A program made the translations under genes and the position numbers. From assembly GCA_016713985.1 (NCBI GenBank), contig JADJOD010000040.1, positions 1 to 47,030 of the forward strand: DNA of 47,030 nt. The letters run 5' to 3'. The notes under the pieces are model-generated. The model made no database searches. It had not been told where the DNA came from and worked only from the letters and a program-made list of their open reading frames with translations. This document shows positions 37,862 through 46,020 of the stretch, one piece after another (position 1 is the first letter of the stretch; every line of letters begins with the position of its first letter). This stretch comes from Lewinellaceae bacterium (GTDB lineage Bacteria > Bacteroidota > Bacteroidia > Chitinophagales > Saprospiraceae).

Positions 37862-38725
37862 ATGAAATCCTACCTCTCCTTAGTCAAATTCAGCCATACC
37901 ATTTTTGCCATGCCGTTTGCGCTGACCTCCTTTTTTATCGCCGTTTCGCGGCAAAATGAGGGCGTAAACTGGCTTGTTTTGTTATTGGTGGTGCTCTGTA
38001 TGGTATTTGCGCGCAGCGCGGCGATGGCATTCAACCGCTATCTCGACCGCGATATTGACGCAGCAAACCCGCGGACAAAGGTGCGGGAAATACCCGCCGG
38101 CGTTATTTCCCCACGGGCAGCGCTTGCCTTTGTCGCCGTAAACTGTCTCCTGTTTGTGATCGTCACCTTTTTTATCAATCCCCTTTGTTTTTTTCTTTCA
38201 CCGGTAGCGCTGGCCGTGGTGCTGGGTTATAGTTACACCAAACGTTTTACCTGGCTGTGCCACCTGGTTTTGGGGCTTGGCCTCGCTCTGGCGCCGGTGG
38301 GCGCTTATCTGGCCGTCACCGGCAGGTTCGACTGGATACCGGTTTTGTATGGAATGGCGGTGCTGCTTTGGGTGGCGGGGTTCGACGTGATCTATGCCTT
38401 GCAGGACGAAGAATTCGATCAGTCGCAACGCCTCTATTCGATGCCGTCCTTTTTTGGAAAAAACCGGGCCTTGCGGATATCGGAATGGATGCACCTGGGT
38501 ACGGCAGCCCTGATGGTATATGCTTGCAGCCGGGTGTTGTCGGAAGCGCCTCAAACGGGTTGGTTGCTTTGGACCGGAACGGCTGTTTTTTTGGGTTTAT
38601 TGATTTATCAGCACCTGATTGTGAGACCAAACGACCTGAGCCGCGTCAACATGGCGTTTTTTACCACAAACGGCATCGCCAGCCTGTTATTCGGCATTTT
38701 GGCAATTGCCGATTTATTGACCTGA
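37862..38725 (+). CDS. UbiA-family polyprenyltransferase (probably menaquinone pathway, MqnP/UbiA-like)
   Basis: The product is 287 residues with about eight transmembrane helices. Both prenyl-diphosphate Mg2+-binding motifs are present: NRYLDRDIDAANPRTKVREI (NxxxDxxxD) and YALQDEEFDQ (DxxxD-like). The N-terminus KSYLSLVKFSHTIFAMPFAL is typical of the UbiA/MqnP group, which attaches a polyprenyl chain to an aromatic acid or a dehydroxanthine-type quinone precursor. As Bacteroidota use menaquinone, MqnP-like activity is more likely than ubiquinone synthesis, but this is inference and no other quinone gene is here. Next to purN, 31 bp apart, so probably co-transcribed. The frame is intact. Confidence 0.88.
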   Translation: MKSYLSLVKFSHTIFAMPFALTSFFIAVSRQNEGVNWLVLLLVVLCMVFARSAAMAFNRYLDRDIDAANPRTKVREIPAGVISPRAALAFVAVNCLLFVIVTFFINPLCFFLSPVALAVVLGYSYTKRFTWLCHLVLGLGLALAPVGAYLAVTGRFDWIPVLYGMAVLLWVAGFDVIYALQDEEFDQSQRLYSMPSFFGKNRALRISEWMHLGTAALMVYACSRVLSEAPQTGWLLWTGTAVFLGLLIYQHLIVRPNDLSRVNMAFFTTNGIASLLFGILAIADLLT

Positions 38726-38756
38726 GAAAAAATTCGCAACCAATCAAAACGTTTTG

Positions 38757-39338
38757 ATGCGCAATATCGCCATTTTTGCTTCCGGAACCGGCTCCAATGC
38801 CCGGAAGATCATCGAGTACTTCAAACAATCGCCCGAGGTGCGGGTGGCGCTGGTGGTTTCGAATAAAAAAGACGCCGGCGTACTCGATATTGCACAAGAA
38901 CACGGCATACCCACACGGATCATCAACCGGCAAACGTTTTATGAATCGGAAGAAATACTCGATGTGCTTCGAATCCATCACATCGACGTGGTGGTGCTCG
39001 CGGGTTTCCTCTGGTTGGTACCGCCTTACTTAGTCCGGGCTTTTCCGCGGCGAATGGTCAATATTCACCCCGCTTTATTGCCCAGGCACGGCGGCAAGGG
39101 CATGTACGGCATACACGTTCACGAGGCGGTCAAATCCGCAGGCGATTCCGAAACGGGTATCACGATACATTTTGTGAATGAACACTACGACGAAGGAGAT
39201 TTCGTTTTTCAGGAACGGTGTGCCGTAGATCCGGAGGACAGCCCTTCCGATATTGCCCGAAAAGTGCTGCAACTGGAACACCGGTATTTTCCGGAAGTTA
39301 TCGCGCAGGTAGTCGCTTCTTTACCACAAAATGCCTGA
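38757..39338 (+). CDS. purN: Phosphoribosylglycinamide formyltransferase
   Basis: The product is 193 residues from ATG 38757; a TTG precedes it but ATG is preferred. It transfers a formyl group from 10-formyltetrahydrofolate to GAR in purine synthesis. GART motifs are complete: the phosphate loop ASGTGSNARKI, LAGFLWLVPPYLV, the catalytic NIHPALLPRHGGKGMYG (Asn and His) and the catalytic Asp in EHYDEGDFVFQE. Length fits the monofunctional PurN. It follows the prenyltransferase gene closely and precedes the PD40 gene by 36 bp. The frame is intact. Confidence 0.95.
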   Translation: MRNIAIFASGTGSNARKIIEYFKQSPEVRVALVVSNKKDAGVLDIAQEHGIPTRIINRQTFYESEEILDVLRIHHIDVVVLAGFLWLVPPYLVRAFPRRMVNIHPALLPRHGGKGMYGIHVHEAVKSAGDSETGITIHFVNEHYDEGDFVFQERCAVDPEDSPSDIARKVLQLEHRYFPEVIAQVVASLPQNA

Positions 39339-39374
39339 TATATTAACTCACAATAACCTGAAAATCAAACACGT

Positions 39375-41277
39375 ATGATTACAATTATTCGCCTCTGCCT
39401 TCTTTTCCATCCTGCTCCCCACCCCTGCTCGGCGCGCAAAAAGCCGCTGAAATCGTACAGGATGCCGACAACCTGGTCATCGCCGGAAAATTCGGCGAAG
39501 CCGCCGAGATGTATGAACTCGCCGGACGGCTGGACGGCAGCGACCCCGAAATTTTGTACAAAGCCGCGGAAAATTACTACCGCGTTCGCGACTACCAGAG
39601 AGCGGCCGAATGTTACGGGCTGGTAAAAGACGAATACAAACGGTTCGAACTGGCCGGTTTGCGGTACGCCCGGGCGCTTAAGCAGGACCGGCGTTACGAC
39701 GAGGCCATCGAGTCCTTCAAACGATTCGGCCGCGATTACAAAGGCGACCGCAAAGCCCAGGTCATCAACGTGGTGACCAACGAAATCCGGGGCTGCGAAC
39801 TCGCGCTCCAGATGGCACCGTTGAAGGTTTCGCCGGTTCTACCCGCCGAATTAAAAACCATGCCCGAATGGGTCAACAGTACCGGAAATGACTTTGCGCC
39901 GGTAGCGTTCTCCGACAACGTTTTATATTATTCCACGGTCGTTCAGGGTCAGGTAAAACTCATGCGCACCCTCCGGCAATCGGGGTTGTGGCAACAACCC
40001 GCCGAAGCGACCGGCTTGCCGGAGTCCGCTTCTTTCAATTACGGAACCGGCGTTTTTTCACCGGACGGCAGCCGGTTTTATTGCACCCAGTGCGCCGAAC
40101 CCAACGTCGCCGGAAGAAGTAACGCCAGCGGGCAACGTACCCTGTGCAGTTTGTACATGCTGCGCCGTACCGCCGATGGCGGCTGGACGGCCCCGGTTCG
40201 CCTGCGGAGTTATATCAACATGCCCGACCACACGGTGACCCACCCGTTTGTGACTCATGCGCAGGGCAACGAACTGCTTTTTTTCTCCAGCGACCGGGAA
40301 GGCGGTTCCGGCGGTCTCGACCTGTACGTTTGTGAACGCCCGCTTGATTCGGAAGACCTCGATTTTTCTTTCCCACAAAGCCTGGGCAGCACCGTAAATA
40401 CAGCAGGAGATGAAGTAACTCCCTTTTTTGATCCTGCCTCACAAACCTTGTGGTTCAGCAGCAACGGGTTTCCTTCCATCGGCGGTCTGGATGTGTTTAA
40501 AAGTGTTCGTTCGGCCGGCAAATGGTCGAAACCCGAAAACGCGGGTTTTCCCGTGAATTCTTCGGCAGACGATTATTTTTTTACTTTGAAAAAAGACGGC
40601 AGCGGCGGTTTCCTCGCCTCCAACCGGCAGGAAGGCCCTAATAAAAACAACACCCGGGACGAGGATATTTTTGAATTTATCCCGAAAAATCCACCCGTTA
40701 CCCTGTCCGGAAGGGTCATCGAACGCGGCAGCAACCGCCTGCTGACCGATTGTATGGTGGCTTTGTACGAGGCGGACAATAATTCCGATCCGAGGCTGCT
40801 CGAAGTGCGTCCCTCCGAGGACGGCACTTTCCTGTTTAATGTTTCACCCGAGCACCAATACACGATAGAAGCCAGTAAAGACGGTTACTTAGCGGCACAT
40901 GTACAACCCAATGTTACGGATTATGACGTCGTGATCCGGCTGGCCGCCGTTACCGACCCGGAAAGGCCCGAGCCGGTGTTTACCGTTCAAAAAGGGGCCG
41001 ACACCCCGGACGGATTTCCGCCCGTCAATACTTCGGCCAGGGATCAAATCCAACCGGCTTTTAAAATACACCTGAAGTACAACCCGATTTCGACGCCCAA
41101 CTTCCCCGGTACGAACTGGCCCGCAATTTTGGCAAAGTAACCGCCGAACCATTGCCAGCCCAGGGGATCATTCGTGTTATGCTGGGTGATTTTCCGGATC
41201 AAAAAACGGCCAACGAAATCGCCATTGCACTCCGCAAAAGCGGCTCTTTCCCGCAGGCATTTGTAGTAAAAGAGTAG
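39375..41277 (+). CDS. TPR-PD40 envelope protein with SPOR-like C-terminus, two frameshifts
   Basis: ATG 39375 begins a hydrophobic signal (MITIIRLCLLF). A length change between 39400 and 39430 moves to the frame LLGAQKAAEIVQDADNLV. Then come TPR helices (GKFGEAAEMYELAGRLD, DPEILYKAAENYYRVRDYQR), a six-blade PD40/WD40-like propeller (GTGVFSPDGSRFYC, LLFFSSDREGGSGGLDLYV, TLWFSSNGFPSIGGLDVF), a carboxypeptidase-regulatory-like domain (VTLSGRVIERGSNRLLTDCM, FNVSPEHQYTIEASKDGYL) and, after a second break at about 41080, a SPOR-like end (IIRVMLGDFPDQKTANEIAI, FPQAFVVKE). PorE-type T9SS proteins share the TPR-PD40-CRD order but end in OmpA; here SPOR replaces OmpA. A peptidoglycan-linked envelope role is inferred. 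Confidence 0.85.
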
Positions 41278-41289
41278 GCGCCGATTGTC

Positions 41290-41297
41290 TACCTTTG
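41290..41297 (+). promoter_or_regulatory. -7 promoter box directly before the second UbiA-family gene
   Basis: TACCTTTG matches TAnnTTTG and ends four bases before ATG 41302, implying a leaderless or very short leader. The same four-base spacing is seen at the MBOAT gene. Confidence 0.45.
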
Positions 41298-41301
41298 CCG
41301 C

Positions 41302-42186
41302 ATGTCTTGGAGGAGTATCCTGTCGCTGGTCCGGCCGGAACACTGGGTTAAAAACCTGTTCCTGTTTATACCCGCTTTTTTTGCCGCCCGGCTGTCCGAA
41401 CCGGCCGTACTGACCCGTACGGCGCTCGGTTTTGTTGCTTTTTCGCTGATCGCCTCGGCGGTTTACGTGCTCAACGACCTGGTGGATGCTTCACACGACC
41501 GCAACCACCCGGACAAACGCAACCGGCCGGTTGCAAGCGGCGCAATCAGCCTGCGTCAAGGGGTTTTTATCCTGATCGCCCTGTTATTCTGCAGCACGGC
41601 GCTGGCCGCCAGCCTCGGCCGGGGAATATTGATTTTCAGCCTGTTGTATTTTACCGTAAATATATTTTACTCCTTCTCCCTCAAACATATCGCGATCATC
41701 GACATTTCGCTGATCGGGGTCGGTTTTTTATTGCGGGTATTTGCAGGCGGAGCCGTGGCCGGCGTGGAAGTATCACAATGGCTCATCGTGCTCACGTTTC
41801 TGCTGGCAATGATCCTTGGTCTGGCCAAACGGCGCGGCGAGTATCTGGTGGAAACCAAAGGTCATACGTTCCGAAAAGCACTCGAAGGTTACAACCTGCC
41901 TTTTCTCGACGTGAGTATGGTGGTTTGTTCCACGGTGGCGATCGTAGCCTACCTGATGTATTGTTTTTCACCGGAAGTGACCGAGCGAATCGGTTCAAAC
42001 AGCATTTTTTACACGGCGTTTTTTGTCATTATCGGCGTACTCCGCTACCTTCAACTGACGCTGGTGTACAACAAAACGGAATCACCCACCCGCGCGCTCC
42101 TGCGCGATGTTTTCCTGCAAATTGTTTTACTGGGCTGGATCGGTTCTTTTGCCTGGCTTTTGTATGCGAAAAAATGGCTGATTTGA
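41302..42186 (+). CDS. UbiA-family prenyltransferase, decaprenyl-phosphate phosphoribosyltransferase-like
   Basis: The product is 294 residues with about eight membrane helices. The N-terminus MSWRSILSLVRPEHWVKNLF and the motif VLNDLVDASHDRNHPDKRNRP, then VASG, are typical of the decaprenyl-phosphate phosphoribosyltransferase (DprE-pathway, Rv3806c) branch of UbiA. A second motif, LAKRRGEYLVE, is also characteristic. In actinobacteria these enzymes start arabinan precursor synthesis; in Bacteroidota homologues have no established role that I can cite, and no oxidase/reductase partner (DprE1/E2) is in this window. It may modify a polyprenyl phosphate for an envelope polysaccharide. The start is only 24 bp after the PD40 stop. 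The frame is intact. Confidence 0.85.
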   Translation: MSWRSILSLVRPEHWVKNLFLFIPAFFAARLSEPAVLTRTALGFVAFSLIASAVYVLNDLVDASHDRNHPDKRNRPVASGAISLRQGVFILIALLFCSTALAASLGRGILIFSLLYFTVNIFYSFSLKHIAIIDISLIGVGFLLRVFAGGAVAGVEVSQWLIVLTFLLAMILGLAKRRGEYLVETKGHTFRKALEGYNLPFLDVSMVVCSTVAIVAYLMYCFSPEVTERIGSNSIFYTAFFVIIGVLRYLQLTLVYNKTESPTRALLRDVFLQIVLLGWIGSFAWLLYAKKWLI

Positions 42187-42278
42187 TGGATTTTGGCTGG
42201 ATAAAGGTTGATCAGGTTGATACGGCCGATGGCCAGGCCTATTGATCTCATTTCCCCATACGAACACCCGCTCATTGC

Positions 42279-42318
42279 TTTATTTCGCGCCATTTCATGC
42301 CATTTCGCGCCATTTCGT
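42279..42318. repeat. Four tandem decamers with 10-bp period (iteron-like)
   Basis: TTTATTTCGC (degenerate), GCCATTTCAT, GCCATTTCGC and GCCATTTCGT lie head-to-tail at exactly 10-bp spacing, one DNA turn. They lie about 96 bp upstream of the small HTH gene. The pattern resembles an operator array; a chance low-complexity run is possible. Confidence 0.6.
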
Positions 42319-42413
42319 GTCACAAAATATTTCCAATAGCCTAATTCTGTTATATTTAGAAAGCCAACCCGCTGTTTTAATCCAACTGCCAAAATACAAA
42401 CACGACTTCCACA

Positions 42414-42602
42414 ATGGATAGAAAATTCCCAACCGCCGGCCAGTACCCTCCGATCAAAGCCCGATTTAAAAAAGAAATTGCAGATGAACTGGGGTACAGT
42501 ATCCGCACGTTTCAGCGACGCCTGAAAGAAGCGGAAATCAGTATTCCACGCGGCCTGGTGAGCCCGGAACTGCAACAGGAGATCATGGAAAAACTCGGGT
42601 AA
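42414..42602 (+). CDS. Small helix-turn-helix protein, 62 residues
   Basis: The product begins MDRKFPTAGQYPPIKARFKK and contains a clear HTH: KEIADELGYSIRTFQRRLKE (about residues 19-38), followed by a second helix (LVSPELQQEIMEKLG). Its size and basic helix fit a minimal DNA-binding protein or a remnant of a larger one. Translation from ATG 42414 is intact. Upstream lies an array of 10-bp repeats that may be its binding site. I do not recognise a named family. Confidence 0.65.
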   Translation: MDRKFPTAGQYPPIKARFKKEIADELGYSIRTFQRRLKEAEISIPRGLVSPELQQEIMEKLG

Positions 42603-42620
42603 AAAGGCTGCCTCCCCGCA

Positions 42621-44325
42621 TCAGTATCCCGCCGCCGCATCATCTCCACGATGGTCGGCGACGCCCTGCCACTGTCCGCCGGGCAGGCGGATGATGGCTT
42701 CCACCCTGCCGATCGGGTCGCGTGGTTTCACCGTGTGGCCCATAGTTCCCAATTGCCGGATCACTTCGTCCGGCAGGGCGCTTTCCTCTATAAAAATCTC
42801 GTCGGGCCTCCACTGGTGGTGGAAACGGCCCGCCTGAACGGCTTCCGGCAAAGGCATGCCGAACTCTTTTACATTCACAATAACCTGGAACACACTCGTG
42901 GGGATGGTGGTGCCGCCGGGTGTGCCGACGACGAGCCAGGTTTGTCCGTATTGGGTGATGATGACCGGGGTCATGCTGCTCAGCGGGCGTTTGCCGGGGG
43001 CGATGGCGTTGGCTTTGCCGCCTATTGCGCCGTACAGGTTTGGCGCTCCCGGTTTGGCGCTGAAATCGTCCATTTCGTTGTTGAGGATAAAGCCCGCACC
43101 GCTCACCACCACCCGGCTGCCGTAACTGTCGTTTAAGGTGGTGGTTACCGACACCGCATTTCCTTCGGCATCCACGATGGAAAAATGGGTGGTTTCTTCA
43201 CTTTCTTTCCATTTTCCTGCCTGGATGCTGGGGCTGGGTGTTGATTTATCCGCCTGAAAATCACCCATTCGTGTTCTGAGGTACGTGGAATCGGTCAGTT
43301 TTTTCAGCGGCACTTTCCAAAAATCGGGGTCGCCCATGTGTTCCGCCCGGTCGGCAAAGGAACGGCGTTCGGCTTCGGACATCAGGTGTACGGCGGCGGC
43401 CGAATGAAAGCCGTATGACGTCAAGGGGTACGGGGCGATCATCGTCAGGAGTTGCTGCAGAATGATACCTCCGCTGCTGGGCGGCGGCATGGAGATGACC
43501 TGGAGGTCTTTGTATGCAAACACGAGGGGTTCTCGCCAGACGCTGTGGTAATTCCGGAGATCATCCGCGGTGATGAGGCCGTTTTGTTTACCCATTTCGT
43601 GCACGATAAGTGCTGCCGTGGCGCCGGCATAAAAACCTTCCCGGCCGCTGCCGGCGATGCGGGCCAGGGTTTGCCCGAGGTCTTTCTGGATCAGCCAGTC
43701 GCCCGCCGTCCATTTTTCCATTTTTACAAAAGCGGGCATGATGGTGCTTTGCCGCACAAACGTAAACCGCTCCTCATTCAGGTTTTCCACTTCCTGCTGT
43801 GTGATCTGGTACCCCTTGTTGGCCAGTTCGATGGCCGGCGTCACGAGTTCGCCCCAGGGCAAGCGTCCGTATTTTTTATGCGCTTCCCACATGCCGTCCA
43901 CGGTGCCGGGCACACCCGAAGCAAACACCCCCAGCCGGCTTTTGGCGGCAATAACTTTACCCGTGGAGTCCTGAAACATGGTTTCGGTGGCTGCGCGGGC
44001 GCTTTTTCGCGGTAATCGAGCGCCACGGGTTTGGCATCCCCTGCCCTTGTAGATCAAAACCGCCGCCGCCGATGTTCCTGCCTGCGGATAAACCACAGCG
44101 AGTGCAAATTGTACCGCTACGGGCTGCATCGATGGCATTGCCGCCCCTGCGCAGGATCGAGAGACCGACCCGGGTGGCCAGCGGGTGGGCGGTCACCACC
44201 ATGGCGCTGTCACCGGTGGCCTGCTTGTAAATATCGTAGGGAAAAGGAACGATCTGGGCGCGGCAATTGACCCATACCGATAAAAAGAGGCCGAGTATGA
44301 CCGGATAATTGCGGAATAAACGCAT
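42621..44325 (-). CDS. ggt: Gamma-glutamyltransferase, frame-broken near the N-terminus
   Basis: An Ntn-hydrolase that splits gamma-glutamyl bonds of glutathione and related peptides in the periplasm. The signal (MRLFRNYPVILGLFLSVWVN) is followed by VVTAHPLATRVGLSILRRGG, then NAIDA. The autoprocessing and nucleophile Thr lies in the motif ETTHFSIVDAEGNAVSVTTT. Downstream are GFILNNEMDDFS, NAIAPGKRPLSSMTPVI and GTPGGTTIPTSVFQVI, which are complete. Between about 43990 and 44140 at least three indels scramble the frame: AVAVQFALAVVYPQAG and NIGGGGF lie in different frames, so part of the large subunit is split. Corrected length is about 565 residues. It could be inactive if the indels are real. 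Confidence 0.9.
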
Positions 44326-44593
44326 GGTTTTTATTTCAAAAGTGAGTTGACCGGATTTACATTGTCGCCGCAAATATAACGCGATTTGAATTCTCGGAAG
44401 TTGCATATGTTAATTGCCAAAAATCACGCCCCGCAGGTATCTTCGTTTTTTTTACAAAACGCCGCAAATTGTTCCACATCCGACAATCCGCCCGGTGGCA
44501 GGGCTGGTTGATCGAAATTTTCGACTATGTTTAAACGGAATCGCCTGCCAATCACGTTACTACGGAATTCAATCAGCCACAAAACATCCCGGC

Positions 44594-45679
44594 ATGTATA
44601 AATTGACTGTCCCTTTTTTTTTCCTGTGTTTTTCCATCGCTGTGCAGGCCCAGAACAACGCGGACTGTACCAGTTCCATGGATATTTGTAAAAACAGGTT
44701 TACCATATCGACCACACCCCCGGAGAAGGAAAATAACCGCGAAGCGGATTTTATCGCGTGTTTTATGAACAGTGAAAATTTCGGCAATGCCGAAGAAAAC
44801 TCCACCTGGATCAAGTTTAAAGTAGAAAAAAGCGGTTCCCTCACGTTTGCCATCACCCCCCACCGGCTCGACGACGATTTCGACTTCGTTGTTTACCTGA
44901 TGCAGGACGGTACCTGCAATAATATGAAAATCGTGCGGTGTATGGCGGCCGGCGATTCGGCGGATAAAGCATTTACCAGCAAGTGTATGGGCGAGACGGG
45001 TTTGCGCGCCGGCGAGACGGATACCAGCGAAGACGCCGGCTGCGCCGACGAAGGCGACAACGCCTGGCTGGCACCCCTGCAAGTTGTTGAAGGCGAGCAG
45101 TATATGATCCTGATCAGCAATGTCACGTCCAGCGGCCCCGGGTTCAGCCTGCGTTTTGGGCGGCTCGGCCAAACTGCCCTGCGACGTAGAAAAGGAAAAA
45201 CCCAAACAGACGGTGAAGAAGCCCGTTACTCCACCCGCCAAACCCAAAAATCTCGATAAACCGAAACCGCCGGCAGTGGTCAAAACCGAAACCGTCAAAC
45301 CCGACTCCATCGGCGGCCGCGCCGTCACCGTCGGCGAAACGGTGTCGGTTAAAAGCAAAAAGATCAAAGTCAGAATCTGGGACAGCCAGGTCGAGGACGG
45401 CGACGGGATATCATTGTAAAAAAAAGTAAGTCCCACTCTACAAAACATATCGACGATAAAAAAGTGATCGACCGGGTGTACCTGCGCCTGAAGCCGCAGG
45501 AATACGAGATCGAACTGCCCGCCGGCAAAGAACATTATCTCACCGTGTACGCCGACGACTTCGGAAAAGCCGAACCCAATACCGCAATGGTATCCGTATT
45601 CGACGGGGTCAAAGAACAAACCATCGACCTGGTAGCGGACCGGAAGAAGCAGGAAAGTGTGAAGATTATTATGGAGTGA
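44594..45679 (+). CDS. Exported hypothetical protein, two frameshifts
   Basis: A signal peptide (MYKLTVPFFFLCFSIAVQAQ) precedes a cysteine-containing beta-rich domain (CTSSMDICKNRFTIS, STWIKFKVEKSGSLTFAITP, DDDFDFVVYLMQDGTC, SSGPGFSLRFG), similar in style to the secreted pre-peptidase C / Ig-like domains of Bacteroidota. A Lys/Pro-rich linker (KPVTPPAKPKNLDKPKPP) and a C-terminal domain (KIKVRIWDSQVEDGD, YLRLKPQEYEIELPAGKEHY, PNTAMVSVFDGVKEQ) follow. An extra base at about 45160 and a lost base at about 45408 change frame. The stop TGA at 45677-45679 is directly followed by the octamer array of locus C. No T9SS domain is visible. Function unknown; probably periplasmic or surface. Confidence 0.78.
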
Positions 45680-46001
45680 GTGTTTTGGTGTTTGAGTGTT
45701 TGAGTGTTTTGGTGTTTGACCACCAAATGGCGCTTGAGTATTCGGATTACCATTAAACGATTTCCTCGGAAAGCCCGCCCAACTGAGGCCAGCGAACCGG
45801 CCGACCAATGGCGGCCACAGCCGGCGGCGCGGGGGCCAGGCGGCGCCGGGCGCCGCCCCGGGCCCGGGGGCCGGGCGGGGGCCCGGCCCCGGATTAGAGG
45901 GCCCCTTCCCCGTTCCCCTCGAATCTTGCCCGTGCTGTTTCAGAGCTTATTTGCACCCTCCTCCCTCTCGAAACACTAAAACACTCAAACACTAAAACAC
46001 T
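45680..46001. repeat. Inverted pair of octanucleotide tandem arrays around a 250-bp spacer (locus C)
   Basis: Five forward octamers start right after a stop codon (45680-45719: GTGTTTTG, GTGTTTGA twice, GTGTTTTG, GTGTTTGA). Four reverse octamers occupy 45970-46001 (GAAACACT, AAAACACT, CAAACACT, AAAACACT). The reverse side continues into CCCCTCA, identical (inverted) to the left flank of locus B over 22 bases. The spacer has no credible ORF and holds an extreme GC core. The vWA gene starts 19 bp beyond. Confidence 0.9.
45821..45892. other. Extreme GC core (71 of 72 bases G or C)
   Basis: The core is built from nested CCGG/GGCC/GGGCCC palindromic blocks and contains one A in 72 bases. Neighbouring sequence is near 50% GC. 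It could fold into strong stems or G-rich structures, or be an assembly artefact. Confidence 0.8.
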
Positions 46002-46020
46002 CCCCTCAAACCTCAATTTT

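Noticed and set aside
44031..44270. 79-residue plus-strand open frame, Arg/Cys-rich
   Set aside because: Antisense to the broken N-terminal part of ggt.
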